Assembly: GCA_003154255.1 (NCBI GenBank)
Contig: PMCY01000034.1
Span: forward strand, 6,186-11,465
Length of the DNA stretch: 5,280 bases
From: Candidatus Aminicenantota bacterium
GTDB taxonomy: Bacteria > Acidobacteriota > Aminicenantia > Aminicenantales > UBA4085
Direction: 5' to 3'
Within the stretch, counting starts at the first letter, position 1. Each line of letters starts with the position of its first letter. Shown in pieces: positions 1 to 5,280 of this stretch. Below the pieces are notes generated by a model that was given only the letters and a program-made list of their open reading frames with translations, was not told the origin of the DNA and did not search any database. The position numbers and the translations under genes are program-made.

Positions 1-1314
1 TTCCTGGAATTCAAAGATATCGTCGACGTGGAATACTCGGCCAATTATCTCGATAGTGAGGCCCTGTTCAAGGTCCTCAAGGACCCCGGCGGGCTGGCCT
101 TTGTCCATTACGCGGTCGAGCCGGTCCGGCTGTCCGTCGAACAGGCGGGAGATAAATACCTCGCCGCCCTGAAAATCAACGGCAGCGTCAGCGAGCCGGG
201 GGGCCGGCTGATCTATCAGTTCGACAAATCGGCCTCAATTGCCATGACCAGCGAGCAGGTTCGCGGCGCGAGCCGGACGAAATTCGATTTCCATGACATG
301 TTTCCGCTGATCCCCGGCACCTACAAGATCTCCATCCTGATCAAGAATGAAGCCTCCAAGGAATTCATGTCGGTCGAACAGACGCTGGCCATTCCCGCAG
401 AAAAGCCGGCCATCCAGATGACCTCGCCGATCCTGGCCTATAAAACGGTCAAGGCGGATGACGGGGCCGGGAGGCTGAAACCGTTCCGGCTCGGGGCCGT
501 CCAATTGTACTGCCAGCCCAACCGGGCCTTCGCCCGGACGGAGAACCTGGCCGTCGGTTTTCAAGTCTGGGGACTTGACGCCGTCCAGAAAGAGGGCGGC
601 CGGATCCGTTACGTTTTTTCCAGGGACGGACAGACCGTCCGGACGAAGGAACGGGCCCTGGGCGAGTATGGCGAGTTTCCTCAGATCATCGAGGAATTTT
701 CCCTGGACGAATTCGTCCCCGCCCATTATGTCCTGGCCGTGAGCGTTCTCCTCGGAGCCAAAGAGGCGGTGACGGCCAAGGAGGAATTCGACGTCTCCCA
801 GCAGAGCGCCTTGCCGCGGCCCTGGTTTTATTCCAAGGTGCTTCCCCAAATCTCCGATCCCGTCTATGAAGCGACGATTGGAATTCAACTGGCCAATGCC
901 GGCCGCCTGGACGAGGCCCGGGCGCTTTTGGAGAAGACTTGGCGGGCCAAGCCCGATTCCCCGGACGCCGCTTTGGACCTGGCCCGCGTCCTGCGGGCCA
1001 CGAACGAAGAGGCCCGCATCCCCGCCGTGCTCGATCCGTTCCTCCGTCCGCCGGTTCCGCCCCGCTACGAGATCTATGCCCTGTCCGCCGCCGCCCGTTT
1101 GAAGACGGGCCGGGCCGCCGAAGCCCTGGAACTTTTCGAGCGGACGATCACCCGGTTCGGGGTCACCGCGGACACGCTCAACGGCCTGGGGGAAGCCCGG
1201 CTCGCACTGGGGCAGGTCAAGGAAGCCCTGGCCGCCTGGGAACGTTCATTGAAGCTCAATCCCAACCAGCCCGAGCTTGGCAAAAAGATCGAAGGGCTGA
1301 AAGACAAGAAATAG
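1..1314 (+). CDS. C-terminal part of a TPR protein, probably of the GWxTD-domain type (5' end outside window)
   Basis: The frame is open from base 1, so the start lies upstream; the GTG at 28 is an internal valine and has no Shine-Dalgarno. The visible 437 residues (numbered here from that GTG) contain two beta-rich segments, about 17-125 and 133-257. Each has a GGR(L/I)-x-Y-x-F strand and a later P-x-x-Y strand (PLIPGTY at 93-99, VPAHY at 230-234). A tetratricopeptide array follows at about 279-425, with helix pairs such as GRLDEARALLEK and VKEALAAWERSLKLNPN. This architecture resembles the C-terminal half of GWxTD-domain proteins common in Acidobacteriota and Aminicenantes; the GWxTD motif itself would lie upstream and is not seen. 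TPRs normally mediate protein-protein contacts; no enzymatic motif is visible. The gene ends at TAG 1312-1314 and no clear terminator follows. The TPR call is firm; the family name is an inference from fold and wording similarity. Confidence 0.8.
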   Translation, partial: FLEFKDIVDVEYSANYLDSEALFKVLKDPGGLAFVHYAVEPVRLSVEQAGDKYLAALKINGSVSEPGGRLIYQFDKSASIAMTSEQVRGASRTKFDFHDMFPLIPGTYKISILIKNEASKEFMSVEQTLAIPAEKPAIQMTSPILAYKTVKADDGAGRLKPFRLGAVQLYCQPNRAFARTENLAVGFQVWGLDAVQKEGGRIRYVFSRDGQTVRTKERALGEYGEFPQIIEEFSLDEFVPAHYVLAVSVLLGAKEAVTAKEEFDVSQQSALPRPWFYSKVLPQISDPVYEATIGIQLANAGRLDEARALLEKTWRAKPDSPDAALDLARVLRATNEEARIPAVLDPFLRPPVPPRYEIYALSAAARLKTGRAAEALELFERTITRFGVTADTLNGLGEARLALGQVKEALAAWERSLKLNPNQPELGKKIEGLKDKK

Positions 1315-1323
1315 CGCTGTGAC

Positions 1324-1337
1324 GGAAAATCTTTTCC
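1324..1337. promoter_or_regulatory. Candidate IclR-type operator (14-bp inverted repeat)
   Basis: The sequence GGAAAATCTTTTCC has perfect 6-bp arms (GGAAAA / TTTTCC) around a 2-bp centre and directly abuts the -35 box at 1338. It resembles the E. coli IclR consensus, TGGAAAT-N-ATTTCCA, although the spacing is one base longer and the inner base differs. It lies just upstream of an IclR-family gene, so autoregulation is the natural reading. Binding is inferred. It is unlikely to be a terminator, because the stem is AT-rich, the loop would be only 2 nt and no T-tract follows. Confidence 0.5.
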
Positions 1338-1367
1338 TTGACAGGCTTCGTCCGGTTTTTCTATATT
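1338..1367 (+). promoter_or_regulatory. Sigma70-type promoter of the IclR-family gene
   Basis: A perfect -35 box TTGACA (1338-1343) is followed after 18 bp by TATATT (1362-1367), which matches TATAAT at five of six positions. The region is AT-rich in an otherwise GC-rich window and lies between the TAG of the upstream gene and the regulator's start. Transcription would begin near 1374, leaving a leader of roughly 55 nt. A second TATATT at 1373-1378 lies too far from the -35 box to be the main -10 element. Confidence 0.7.
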
Positions 1368-1415
1368 AGTATTATATTGAGAACATGGTTAAGAATAACA
1401 TAACGGAGCGTGGGC

Positions 1416-1420
1416 GGAGG
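1416..1420 (+). promoter_or_regulatory. Ribosome binding site of the IclR-family gene
   Basis: GGAGG is placed 8 nt before the ATG at 1429. It fixes this start over the ATG at 1422, which is in another frame and too close to the GGAGG. Confidence 0.8.
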
Positions 1421-1428
1421 TATGGGCC

Positions 1429-2196
1429 ATGAAAGAGGAATCCTCGTTGTATTTCTCCAAATCCTTCGAAAAAGGACTCAAGATCCTCAGTCTGTTCAAC
1501 CCGGAGCGGCGCAGCCTGAGCCTCAAGGAAGTCTCGGAGATAATCGGGGCCAATAAGAGCTCCGCCTACCGTTTCGTCAATACCCTGGTCAAGCTCGATT
1601 ATTTGAAAAAAGACCCGCGCACCAAGCTCCTGACCCTGGCCCCCCGGTCCTATCTCCTCGGCCTGAACCTATCCCGCAGCTTCAGCCTGCTCCAGGTGGT
1701 CAAGCCGATCATCGACAAGGTCTACGACTCCCGACAAATCAGTATCGATTCCGCCCTCTTGAGCGGCAGCACGCTGCTCAAGCTCTATCAGAGGGTCGCT
1801 CCCGACATGGTGACGTACCAGTCCTCAGTGGTCGATCCCGCGACCCATAGCCACGCCTTGGGCAAAGCCATCCTGGCCTTCCTGCCCGATTCGGAGATGC
1901 ACGAGGTCGTGGATCAGATCCCCCTGGTCAAGCGGACGGAAAATACCTTGACGACCAAGAAAGACCTCATCGCCGATCTCAAAAAGACCCGGGAGCGCGG
2001 CTACGCCATCAACAACGAAGAGTTCGTCCTGGGCTTGTTCGCCCTGGCCGTCCCGTTTTTCAGCCGGGAGACGAACCTGCCCATCGGCGCCGTCTCCATT
2101 GATTTCTCCACCGCCCAGCACACCCTGAAAGAGGCCCAAGATCAATATATCGATATCCTTAAAATGATGGGAGAGGACATCTCCCGCGTCGTCTGA
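1429..2196 (+). CDS. IclR-family transcriptional regulator
   Basis: This 255-residue protein has the normal IclR length and two-domain layout. Residues about 10-72 form the winged helix-turn-helix: KSFEKGLKILSLF, then SLKEVSEIIG, the recognition helix NKSSAYRFVNTLVKLDYL, and the wing KDPRTKLLTLA. Residues about 85-252 are the effector-binding domain. It carries the family signatures SHALGKAILAF (141-151), the T-x-x-T pair near 170-176, and ERGYAINNEEF with the following LFALAVPF strand (189-210). Such proteins bind short palindromes as dimers or tetramers and respond to small carboxylic, aromatic or sugar-derived metabolites; the ligand cannot be read from the sequence. The gene has its own promoter, with a candidate operator against the -35 box. 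It precedes a fucosidase and a serine hydrolase on the same strand, which are plausible targets. The ATG is supported by GGAGG 8 nt upstream. The family call is firm; the regulon is inferred. Confidence 0.95.
   Translation: MKEESSLYFSKSFEKGLKILSLFNPERRSLSLKEVSEIIGANKSSAYRFVNTLVKLDYLKKDPRTKLLTLAPRSYLLGLNLSRSFSLLQVVKPIIDKVYDSRQISIDSALLSGSTLLKLYQRVAPDMVTYQSSVVDPATHSHALGKAILAFLPDSEMHEVVDQIPLVKRTENTLTTKKDLIADLKKTRERGYAINNEEFVLGLFALAVPFFSRETNLPIGAVSIDFSTAQHTLKEAQDQYIDILKMMGEDISRVV
2147..2156. repeat. First copy of the palindrome ATATCGATAT
   Basis: This perfect 10-bp palindrome lies inside the 3' end of the IclR-family gene, where it encodes part of YIDI. An identical copy occurs at 2270-2279, 123 bp downstream. 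Its AT-richness is unusual for this GC-rich coding DNA, but the codons are ordinary, so chance cannot be excluded. Confidence 0.5.
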
Positions 2197-2257
2197 ACGT
2201 TCCCTGCCGATGATCAGTGAAGCGCGATTCGGCCATTTGAGGGACTTTTTGTTCGTA

Positions 2258-2300
2258 ATGCCAAAATTCATATCGATATTATCAGATGCATTGATTTTTA
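2258..2300 (+). promoter_or_regulatory. AT-rich leader of the fucosidase gene, possible promoter/operator region
   Basis: The 114-bp gap between the IclR-family gene and the fucosidase turns strongly AT-rich here, as promoter regions do in GC-rich genomes. It contains TATTAT (2277-2282), which matches five of six -10 positions, but no good -35 box at the proper distance; TTGTTC at 2249 is 22 bp away. It also contains the palindromes ATATCGATAT (2270-2279) and GATATTATC (2275-2283), which overlap. A regulated promoter or activator-dependent promoter is plausible. Read-through from the regulator gene is equally possible, since no terminator hairpin is visible in the gap. Confidence 0.35.
2270..2279. 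repeat. Second copy of the palindrome ATATCGATAT, candidate operator
   Basis: This is identical to the copy at 2147-2156 and lies 31 bp before the fucosidase start, in the AT-rich leader. Two identical palindromes 123 bp apart, one in front of a gene, could form a looping operator pair. This is inference from position only. Confidence 0.45.
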
Positions 2301-2301
2301 T

Positions 2302-2307
2302 GGAGAG
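2302..2307 (+). promoter_or_regulatory. Ribosome binding site supporting a TTG start for the fucosidase
   Basis: GGAGAG ends 3 nt before the TTG at 2311, and its GGAG core lies 5 nt away. No in-frame ATG or GTG exists between the upstream stop at 2218-2220 and this TTG. The next in-frame ATG (2416) has no good Shine-Dalgarno and would remove the signal-like N-terminus. Confidence 0.55.
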
Positions 2308-2310
2308 TCG

Positions 2311-3855
2311 TTGGCGATCTCGCGGAATCGCTTCTTACACATCGCCGGTTTGGGTGGATTGGGACTTCTGCTTCGAGGACCGGGCTCGAAAAGCCGGCCC
2401 CAAAGAACACCGGCGATGAATCCGCCCGCCGCCCAGGTTTTGCCTCCGGCACCGGCCGGCCTTCGGGCCCGCCGCGTCCCGGCCTGGTTCAGCGGGGCCA
2501 AGCTGGGCATCTTCATCCACTGGGGACTCTATTCCGTACCCGGCTGGGCGCCCCTGCCCGACGAGCGCGTCCTGAGGGCCAACGTCGGCGGGTCTAATGC
2601 CCATTTGAGCGACGCTGACCAGCGCTACTGTCTGGCCCACAATCCCTATGCCGAATGGTATCTCAACACACTCAAGTTCGAAGACAGTCCCACCCGCGGC
2701 CATCATGACCGGACCTATGGGCGGGATTTCGCGTACGACGCCTTTGCCCCGATGTTCAATGCCGCCGGCCGGGCCTGGGACCCGGGTTCCTGGGCGGACC
2801 TTTTCCGCTCCGCGGGCGCCCGCTACGTGGTCCTGACGGCCAAGCATCACGACGGGTTCCTTCTCTGGCCCAGCCGGACGCCTTGCCCTCGCAAGCCGGA
2901 CTACACGGCCGAACGCGACGTCGTCGGCGAGTTGACCGCCGCCGTCCGTGGCCGGGGCTTGAAGATGGGCCTGTATTATTCGGGCGGACTCGACTGGGCT
3001 TTCAATTCGACTCGCATTGAAAGCTTTCCCATGATCTTCGGCACGGTCATCCAGGAGCCCGAATTCGCCGCCTACGCGGATACGCATTGGCGTGAGCTCA
3101 TCGACTGCTACGAGCCGTCCATCCTGTGGAACGACATCGGCTATCCTCGGACTGCCGACCTATACGGACTGCTGGGCCATTATTACGACCGCGTCCCGGA
3201 CGGCGTCGTCAATGACCGCTTCCGCACGGCGATCGTCGACGGCCGGCCCCGGGCGCCGCATTTCGACTACCTCACCCCCGAGTACACGACCTTTGCGGAC
3301 ATCACCCCGGCCAAGTGGGAAGCCTGCCGCGGCATCGGCTATTCATTCGGCTATAACCGCAACGACGACGACCACAGCTATCTGTCCTCGCAGGACCTGA
3401 TCCGGCTGCTGATCGACATCGTTAGCAAAAACGGCAATCTGTTCCTGGACGTCGGTCCGCGGGCCGACGGAACCATCCCGGCCGCGCAGCGGGAACGCCT
3501 GATCGATTTGGGCCGCTGGCTGGACCGCAATGGCGAAGCGGTGTACGACACGACGCCCTGGGCCCGGGCCGAAGGGCTTGCCGACGGGGGGATCGCCGTG
3601 CGGTTCACCCGCAGGGACGGGGCGGTCTACGCCTTCCTCCTGGGCCAACCGCGGGCCGGCCGCTTGATCATCCGCGATTTTGTTCCGCCGGATCATCCTG
3701 CCCGCATTTCCCTGCTCGGCCGACCCGGCGAATTATCCTGGCGGGCGGAAGCGGGGGGCCTGTCCGTCGATTGGCCGGAGGGGATCTTGCCCTCCGCGGC
3801 CCATGTCCTGGAGATCGCGTCCGCGGAATACCGCGCGGGAAAGGATCGAACATGA
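2311..3855 (+). CDS. GH29 alpha-L-fucosidase, probably exported
   Basis: This 514-residue enzyme should hydrolyse terminal alpha-L-fucosyl linkages by the retaining mechanism of glycoside hydrolase family 29. The (beta/alpha)8 catalytic domain covers about residues 55-415. Signatures are AKLGIFIHWGLYSVPGW (63-79), NPYAEWY (111-117), TAKHHDGF (176-183), GLYYSGGLDW (220-229), ILWNDIGYP with the likely nucleophile Asp275, and LTPEY with the likely acid/base Glu324. RGIGYSFGYNRN and VSKNGNLFLDVGP follow. These parallel the Thermotoga maritima fucosidase motifs (LWNDMGWP, KTAEYH). A beta-sandwich C-terminal domain spans about 420-505. The N-terminus SRNRFLH plus a short Gly/Leu-rich segment looks like a Tat signal with Asn in place of the second arginine, and the Pro/Ala-rich stretch 30-50 looks like a linker. 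No lipobox is present. The start is TTG with GGAGAG upstream; ATG 2416 is the alternative. The gene follows the IclR regulator and overlaps the next gene by 4 bp. Family firm; export and natural substrate inferred. Confidence 0.95.
   Translation: MAISRNRFLHIAGLGGLGLLLRGPGSKSRPQRTPAMNPPAAQVLPPAPAGLRARRVPAWFSGAKLGIFIHWGLYSVPGWAPLPDERVLRANVGGSNAHLSDADQRYCLAHNPYAEWYLNTLKFEDSPTRGHHDRTYGRDFAYDAFAPMFNAAGRAWDPGSWADLFRSAGARYVVLTAKHHDGFLLWPSRTPCPRKPDYTAERDVVGELTAAVRGRGLKMGLYYSGGLDWAFNSTRIESFPMIFGTVIQEPEFAAYADTHWRELIDCYEPSILWNDIGYPRTADLYGLLGHYYDRVPDGVVNDRFRTAIVDGRPRAPHFDYLTPEYTTFADITPAKWEACRGIGYSFGYNRNDDDHSYLSSQDLIRLLIDIVSKNGNLFLDVGPRADGTIPAAQRERLIDLGRWLDRNGEAVYDTTPWARAEGLADGGIAVRFTRRDGAVYAFLLGQPRAGRLIIRDFVPPDHPARISLLGRPGELSWRAEAGGLSVDWPEGILPSAAHVLEIASAEYRAGKDRT
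3841..3845 (+). promoter_or_regulatory. Ribosome binding site of the serine hydrolase gene, inside the fucosidase gene
   Basis: AAGGA, preceded by GGGA, lies 6 nt before the ATG at 3852 and within the last codons of the fucosidase gene. With the ATGA stop/start overlap this supports translational coupling of the two enzymes. Confidence 0.65.
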
Positions 3856-5280
3856 AGCGACCATGGATCATCGGCGCGCTGCTTCTGGCGGCCGTTCTGA
3901 CCGGACTTTTGGCCGGTCCGGCCCTGGCGGACGAGCGGTCCGACAAAGTCGACCGCATTTTCGCGGCCTGGGACCGTCCCGATTCCCCCGGCGTGTCGCT
4001 GGCCGTCATCGAGAACGGGGCCGTCATCTATGCCCGGGGCTACGGCTGCGCCAACTTGGAGCTGGGCGTGTCGATGTCCCCGGCTTCGGTTTTTTACATC
4101 GCTTCTACGTCCAAGCAGTTCACGGCCATGTGCGCCGTCCTGTTGTCCCTGCAGGGCAAGCTGAGCTTGGACGACGATGTCCGTAAGTACATTCCCGAGC
4201 TCCCCGATTACGGGACGCCGCTCACCGTCCGTATGCTGGCCAGTCATACCGCCGGTTTGCGCGACGAGCTTGTCCTGGCCCAGATGGCCGGCCGGAACTT
4301 CGGCGAGATCCATCGCGCCGAAGCCGTGGCCCTGGTGGCCCGGCAGCGGGAGCTGAATTTTGAGCCGGGCACCCAGTATGCCTATAGCAATTCCGGATTC
4401 CTGCTTCTCTCGCTCGTCGTCGAGCGGGCCAGCGGCAAGAACTTCCGCGAATTCGCCCAGGAGGCCCTCTTCGGCCCGCTGGGCATGACCCATTCCCGCT
4501 TCCATGATGATTACCGGGTTCCGATCATGAACCGCGCCTCCGGTTATCTGGTCGGGCCTGCGCGGGATACGTATCTGAATTACATTTCCACCTATGACGG
4601 CGTCGGTGCGGGCGGCCTCTATACGTCCGTGGAGGACATGGCCCTCTGGGACCGCAATTTCTACGACGCCAAAGTCGGCGGGCCGGAAGCCCTGCGTCTG
4701 ATGCAGACGCCCGCAGTCCTGAAAAGCGGGGAAAAGCTCGATTACGCCCTGGGCCTCATGCTGGGATCGTACAAAGGGCTGCCCGTCGTCCATCACGGCG
4801 GCATCCTGGAAGGATACCGGGCCGAGATCATGCGCTTTCCCGAGCAGCGTTTTTCCGTCATCGTCCTGGCCAACCTGAGCACGATCGACCCGACCAAGCT
4901 GACCTATCAGGTCGCCGATGTCTATCTGGCCGGCCGGTTCAAGAAAGAGGAGACGGTCCAGACGGAGCCCAAGCCCAAATTCATCCAGCTCCCCGAAAGC
5001 CGGTTGAAGGAGCTGGCCGGGACTTATCTGCGCGTCGAAGACCGGACCTTGCTGAATCTGCCCTTGCAGGACGGCCGGCTGATGGTCGAGTACGAGCACC
5101 TGCCCATCCCGCTGTCGGCGGTGAGCGAGACCGAGCTGCAGGTCCCGACGATGGCCGTGTTCCGTTTCGATAAGCCTCAGCCGGGGAAACCGGCGGCTTT
5201 CACCCTCTTGTTCGGCGCTCAGAAGCCGGCCCGCTATGAGAAAATCGTACCCCTCGTGCTGACCTCCGAGGAGCGCCGGG
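3852..5280 (+). CDS. Secreted serine hydrolase, beta-lactamase class C / PBP-like family (S12), 3' end outside window
   Basis: The ATG overlaps the fucosidase stop as ATGA and is followed by 476 open codons to the window edge, so the C-terminus is missing. Residues 1-26 are a Sec signal peptide: MKRP, then a Leu/Ala-rich core, ending in PALA before DE. The catalytic domain covers about 30-360, with all three active-site motifs: STSK (Ser85 nucleophile, Lys88), Tyr178-Ser-Asn180 in YAYSNSGF, and HGG at 315-317 in VVHHGGILEGY. LASHTAGLRD (129-138) and GAGGLYTSVEDMALW (252-266) are further family signatures. After a charged Pro/Lys linker near 365-380, residues about 383-476 resemble the beta-barrel domain (DUF3471-like) found in many such enzymes: LKELAGTY, then repeated short strands. 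Relatives include D-aminopeptidases, DD-peptidases, esterases and beta-lactamases, so the substrate is open. The location should be periplasmic or extracellular. Position behind the fucosidase suggests work on the same glycoconjugate, for example removing an acyl or peptide group; this is inference. Confidence 0.92.
   Translation, partial: MKRPWIIGALLLAAVLTGLLAGPALADERSDKVDRIFAAWDRPDSPGVSLAVIENGAVIYARGYGCANLELGVSMSPASVFYIASTSKQFTAMCAVLLSLQGKLSLDDDVRKYIPELPDYGTPLTVRMLASHTAGLRDELVLAQMAGRNFGEIHRAEAVALVARQRELNFEPGTQYAYSNSGFLLLSLVVERASGKNFREFAQEALFGPLGMTHSRFHDDYRVPIMNRASGYLVGPARDTYLNYISTYDGVGAGGLYTSVEDMALWDRNFYDAKVGGPEALRLMQTPAVLKSGEKLDYALGLMLGSYKGLPVVHHGGILEGYRAEIMRFPEQRFSVIVLANLSTIDPTKLTYQVADVYLAGRFKKEETVQTEPKPKFIQLPESRLKELAGTYLRVEDRTLLNLPLQDGRLMVEYEHLPIPLSAVSETELQVPTMAVFRFDKPQPGKPAAFTLLFGAQKPARYEKIVPLVLTSEERR

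Noticed and set aside
705..718. Perfect 14-bp palindrome GGACGAATTCGTCC
   Set aside because: It lies inside the first gene and encodes ordinary residues (LDEFV). One palindrome of this size in about 5 kb is not far from chance expectation, and nothing around it suggests a site.
235..888. 217-codon open frame on the - strand opposite the first gene
   Set aside because: It is the mirror of a well-supported + strand reading frame with domain structure, and no ribosome binding site or domain is visible.
1324..1337. Rho-independent terminator for the first gene
   Set aside because: The stem is AT-rich with a 2-nt loop and is followed by CCTTGACA-type sequence rather than a T-tract. The operator reading fits better.
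2195..2202. Palindrome GAACGTTC at the IclR stop codon
   Set aside because: It is only 8 bp long, with no flanking T-tract or second copy, and is within chance expectation.
1825..2271. 148-codon open frame on the - strand opposite the IclR effector domain
   Set aside because: It is a shadow of a firmly identified IclR gene, with a Gly/Asp-rich product lacking any motif.
2335..3087. 250-codon open frame on the - strand opposite the fucosidase
   Set aside because: The + strand frame carries the GH29 motifs through this region. The antisense product is low-complexity and Gly/Arg-rich, without a start context.
3693..5099. 468-codon open frame on the - strand
   Set aside because: It lies opposite the serine hydrolase, whose signal peptide and three active-site motifs are intact. 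The antisense translation has no recognisable domain and is a usual by-product of GC-rich codon use.

Overview
The window is GC-rich, densely coding bacterial DNA. Four protein genes lie on the + strand, the first and last cut by the window edges, and two intergenic gaps of 114 bp each separate the first three. The organism is probably an anaerobic or heterotrophic polymer degrader of the Acidobacteriota / Candidatus Aminicenantes type. This is inferred from the GC-rich codon style, from a TPR protein resembling the C-terminal half of the GWxTD-domain proteins common there, and from an exported glycosidase next to an exported serine hydrolase. The placement is tentative because no rRNA or marker gene is present.

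Layout. Positions 1-1314 hold the 3' part of a gene for a protein with two related beta-sandwich-like segments and a C-terminal TPR array. Positions 1315-1428 hold a convincing sigma70-type promoter (TTGACA, 18 bp, TATATT). A 14-bp inverted repeat sits directly against its -35 box and resembles known IclR-family operators. Positions 1429-2196 encode a complete IclR-family regulator. Positions 2197-2310 are an AT-rich leader containing the palindrome ATATCGATAT, which also occurs near the end of the IclR gene. Positions 2311-3855 encode a GH29 alpha-L-fucosidase of the Thermotoga maritima type, with nucleophile and acid/base residues recognisable; it appears to start at TTG behind a Tat-like signal. 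Positions 3852 to the window end encode a secreted serine hydrolase of the beta-lactamase class C / PBP family (S12). It overlaps the fucosidase by 4 bp and is unfinished at the edge.

How the genes fit together (inference). The IclR regulator probably controls its own promoter and perhaps the downstream fucosidase-hydrolase pair, which looks translationally coupled. Both enzymes seem to be exported, so the pair may act outside the cytoplasm on fucose-containing or acylated/peptidylated glycans. No transporter or fucose-catabolism gene is visible, so the substrate pathway cannot be completed from this window. No RNA gene, CRISPR array, insertion sequence or phage feature was seen. Every individual gene belongs to a known family. 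The interest lies in the IclR-fucosidase-S12 combination and its regulatory sites rather than in a clearly new system.
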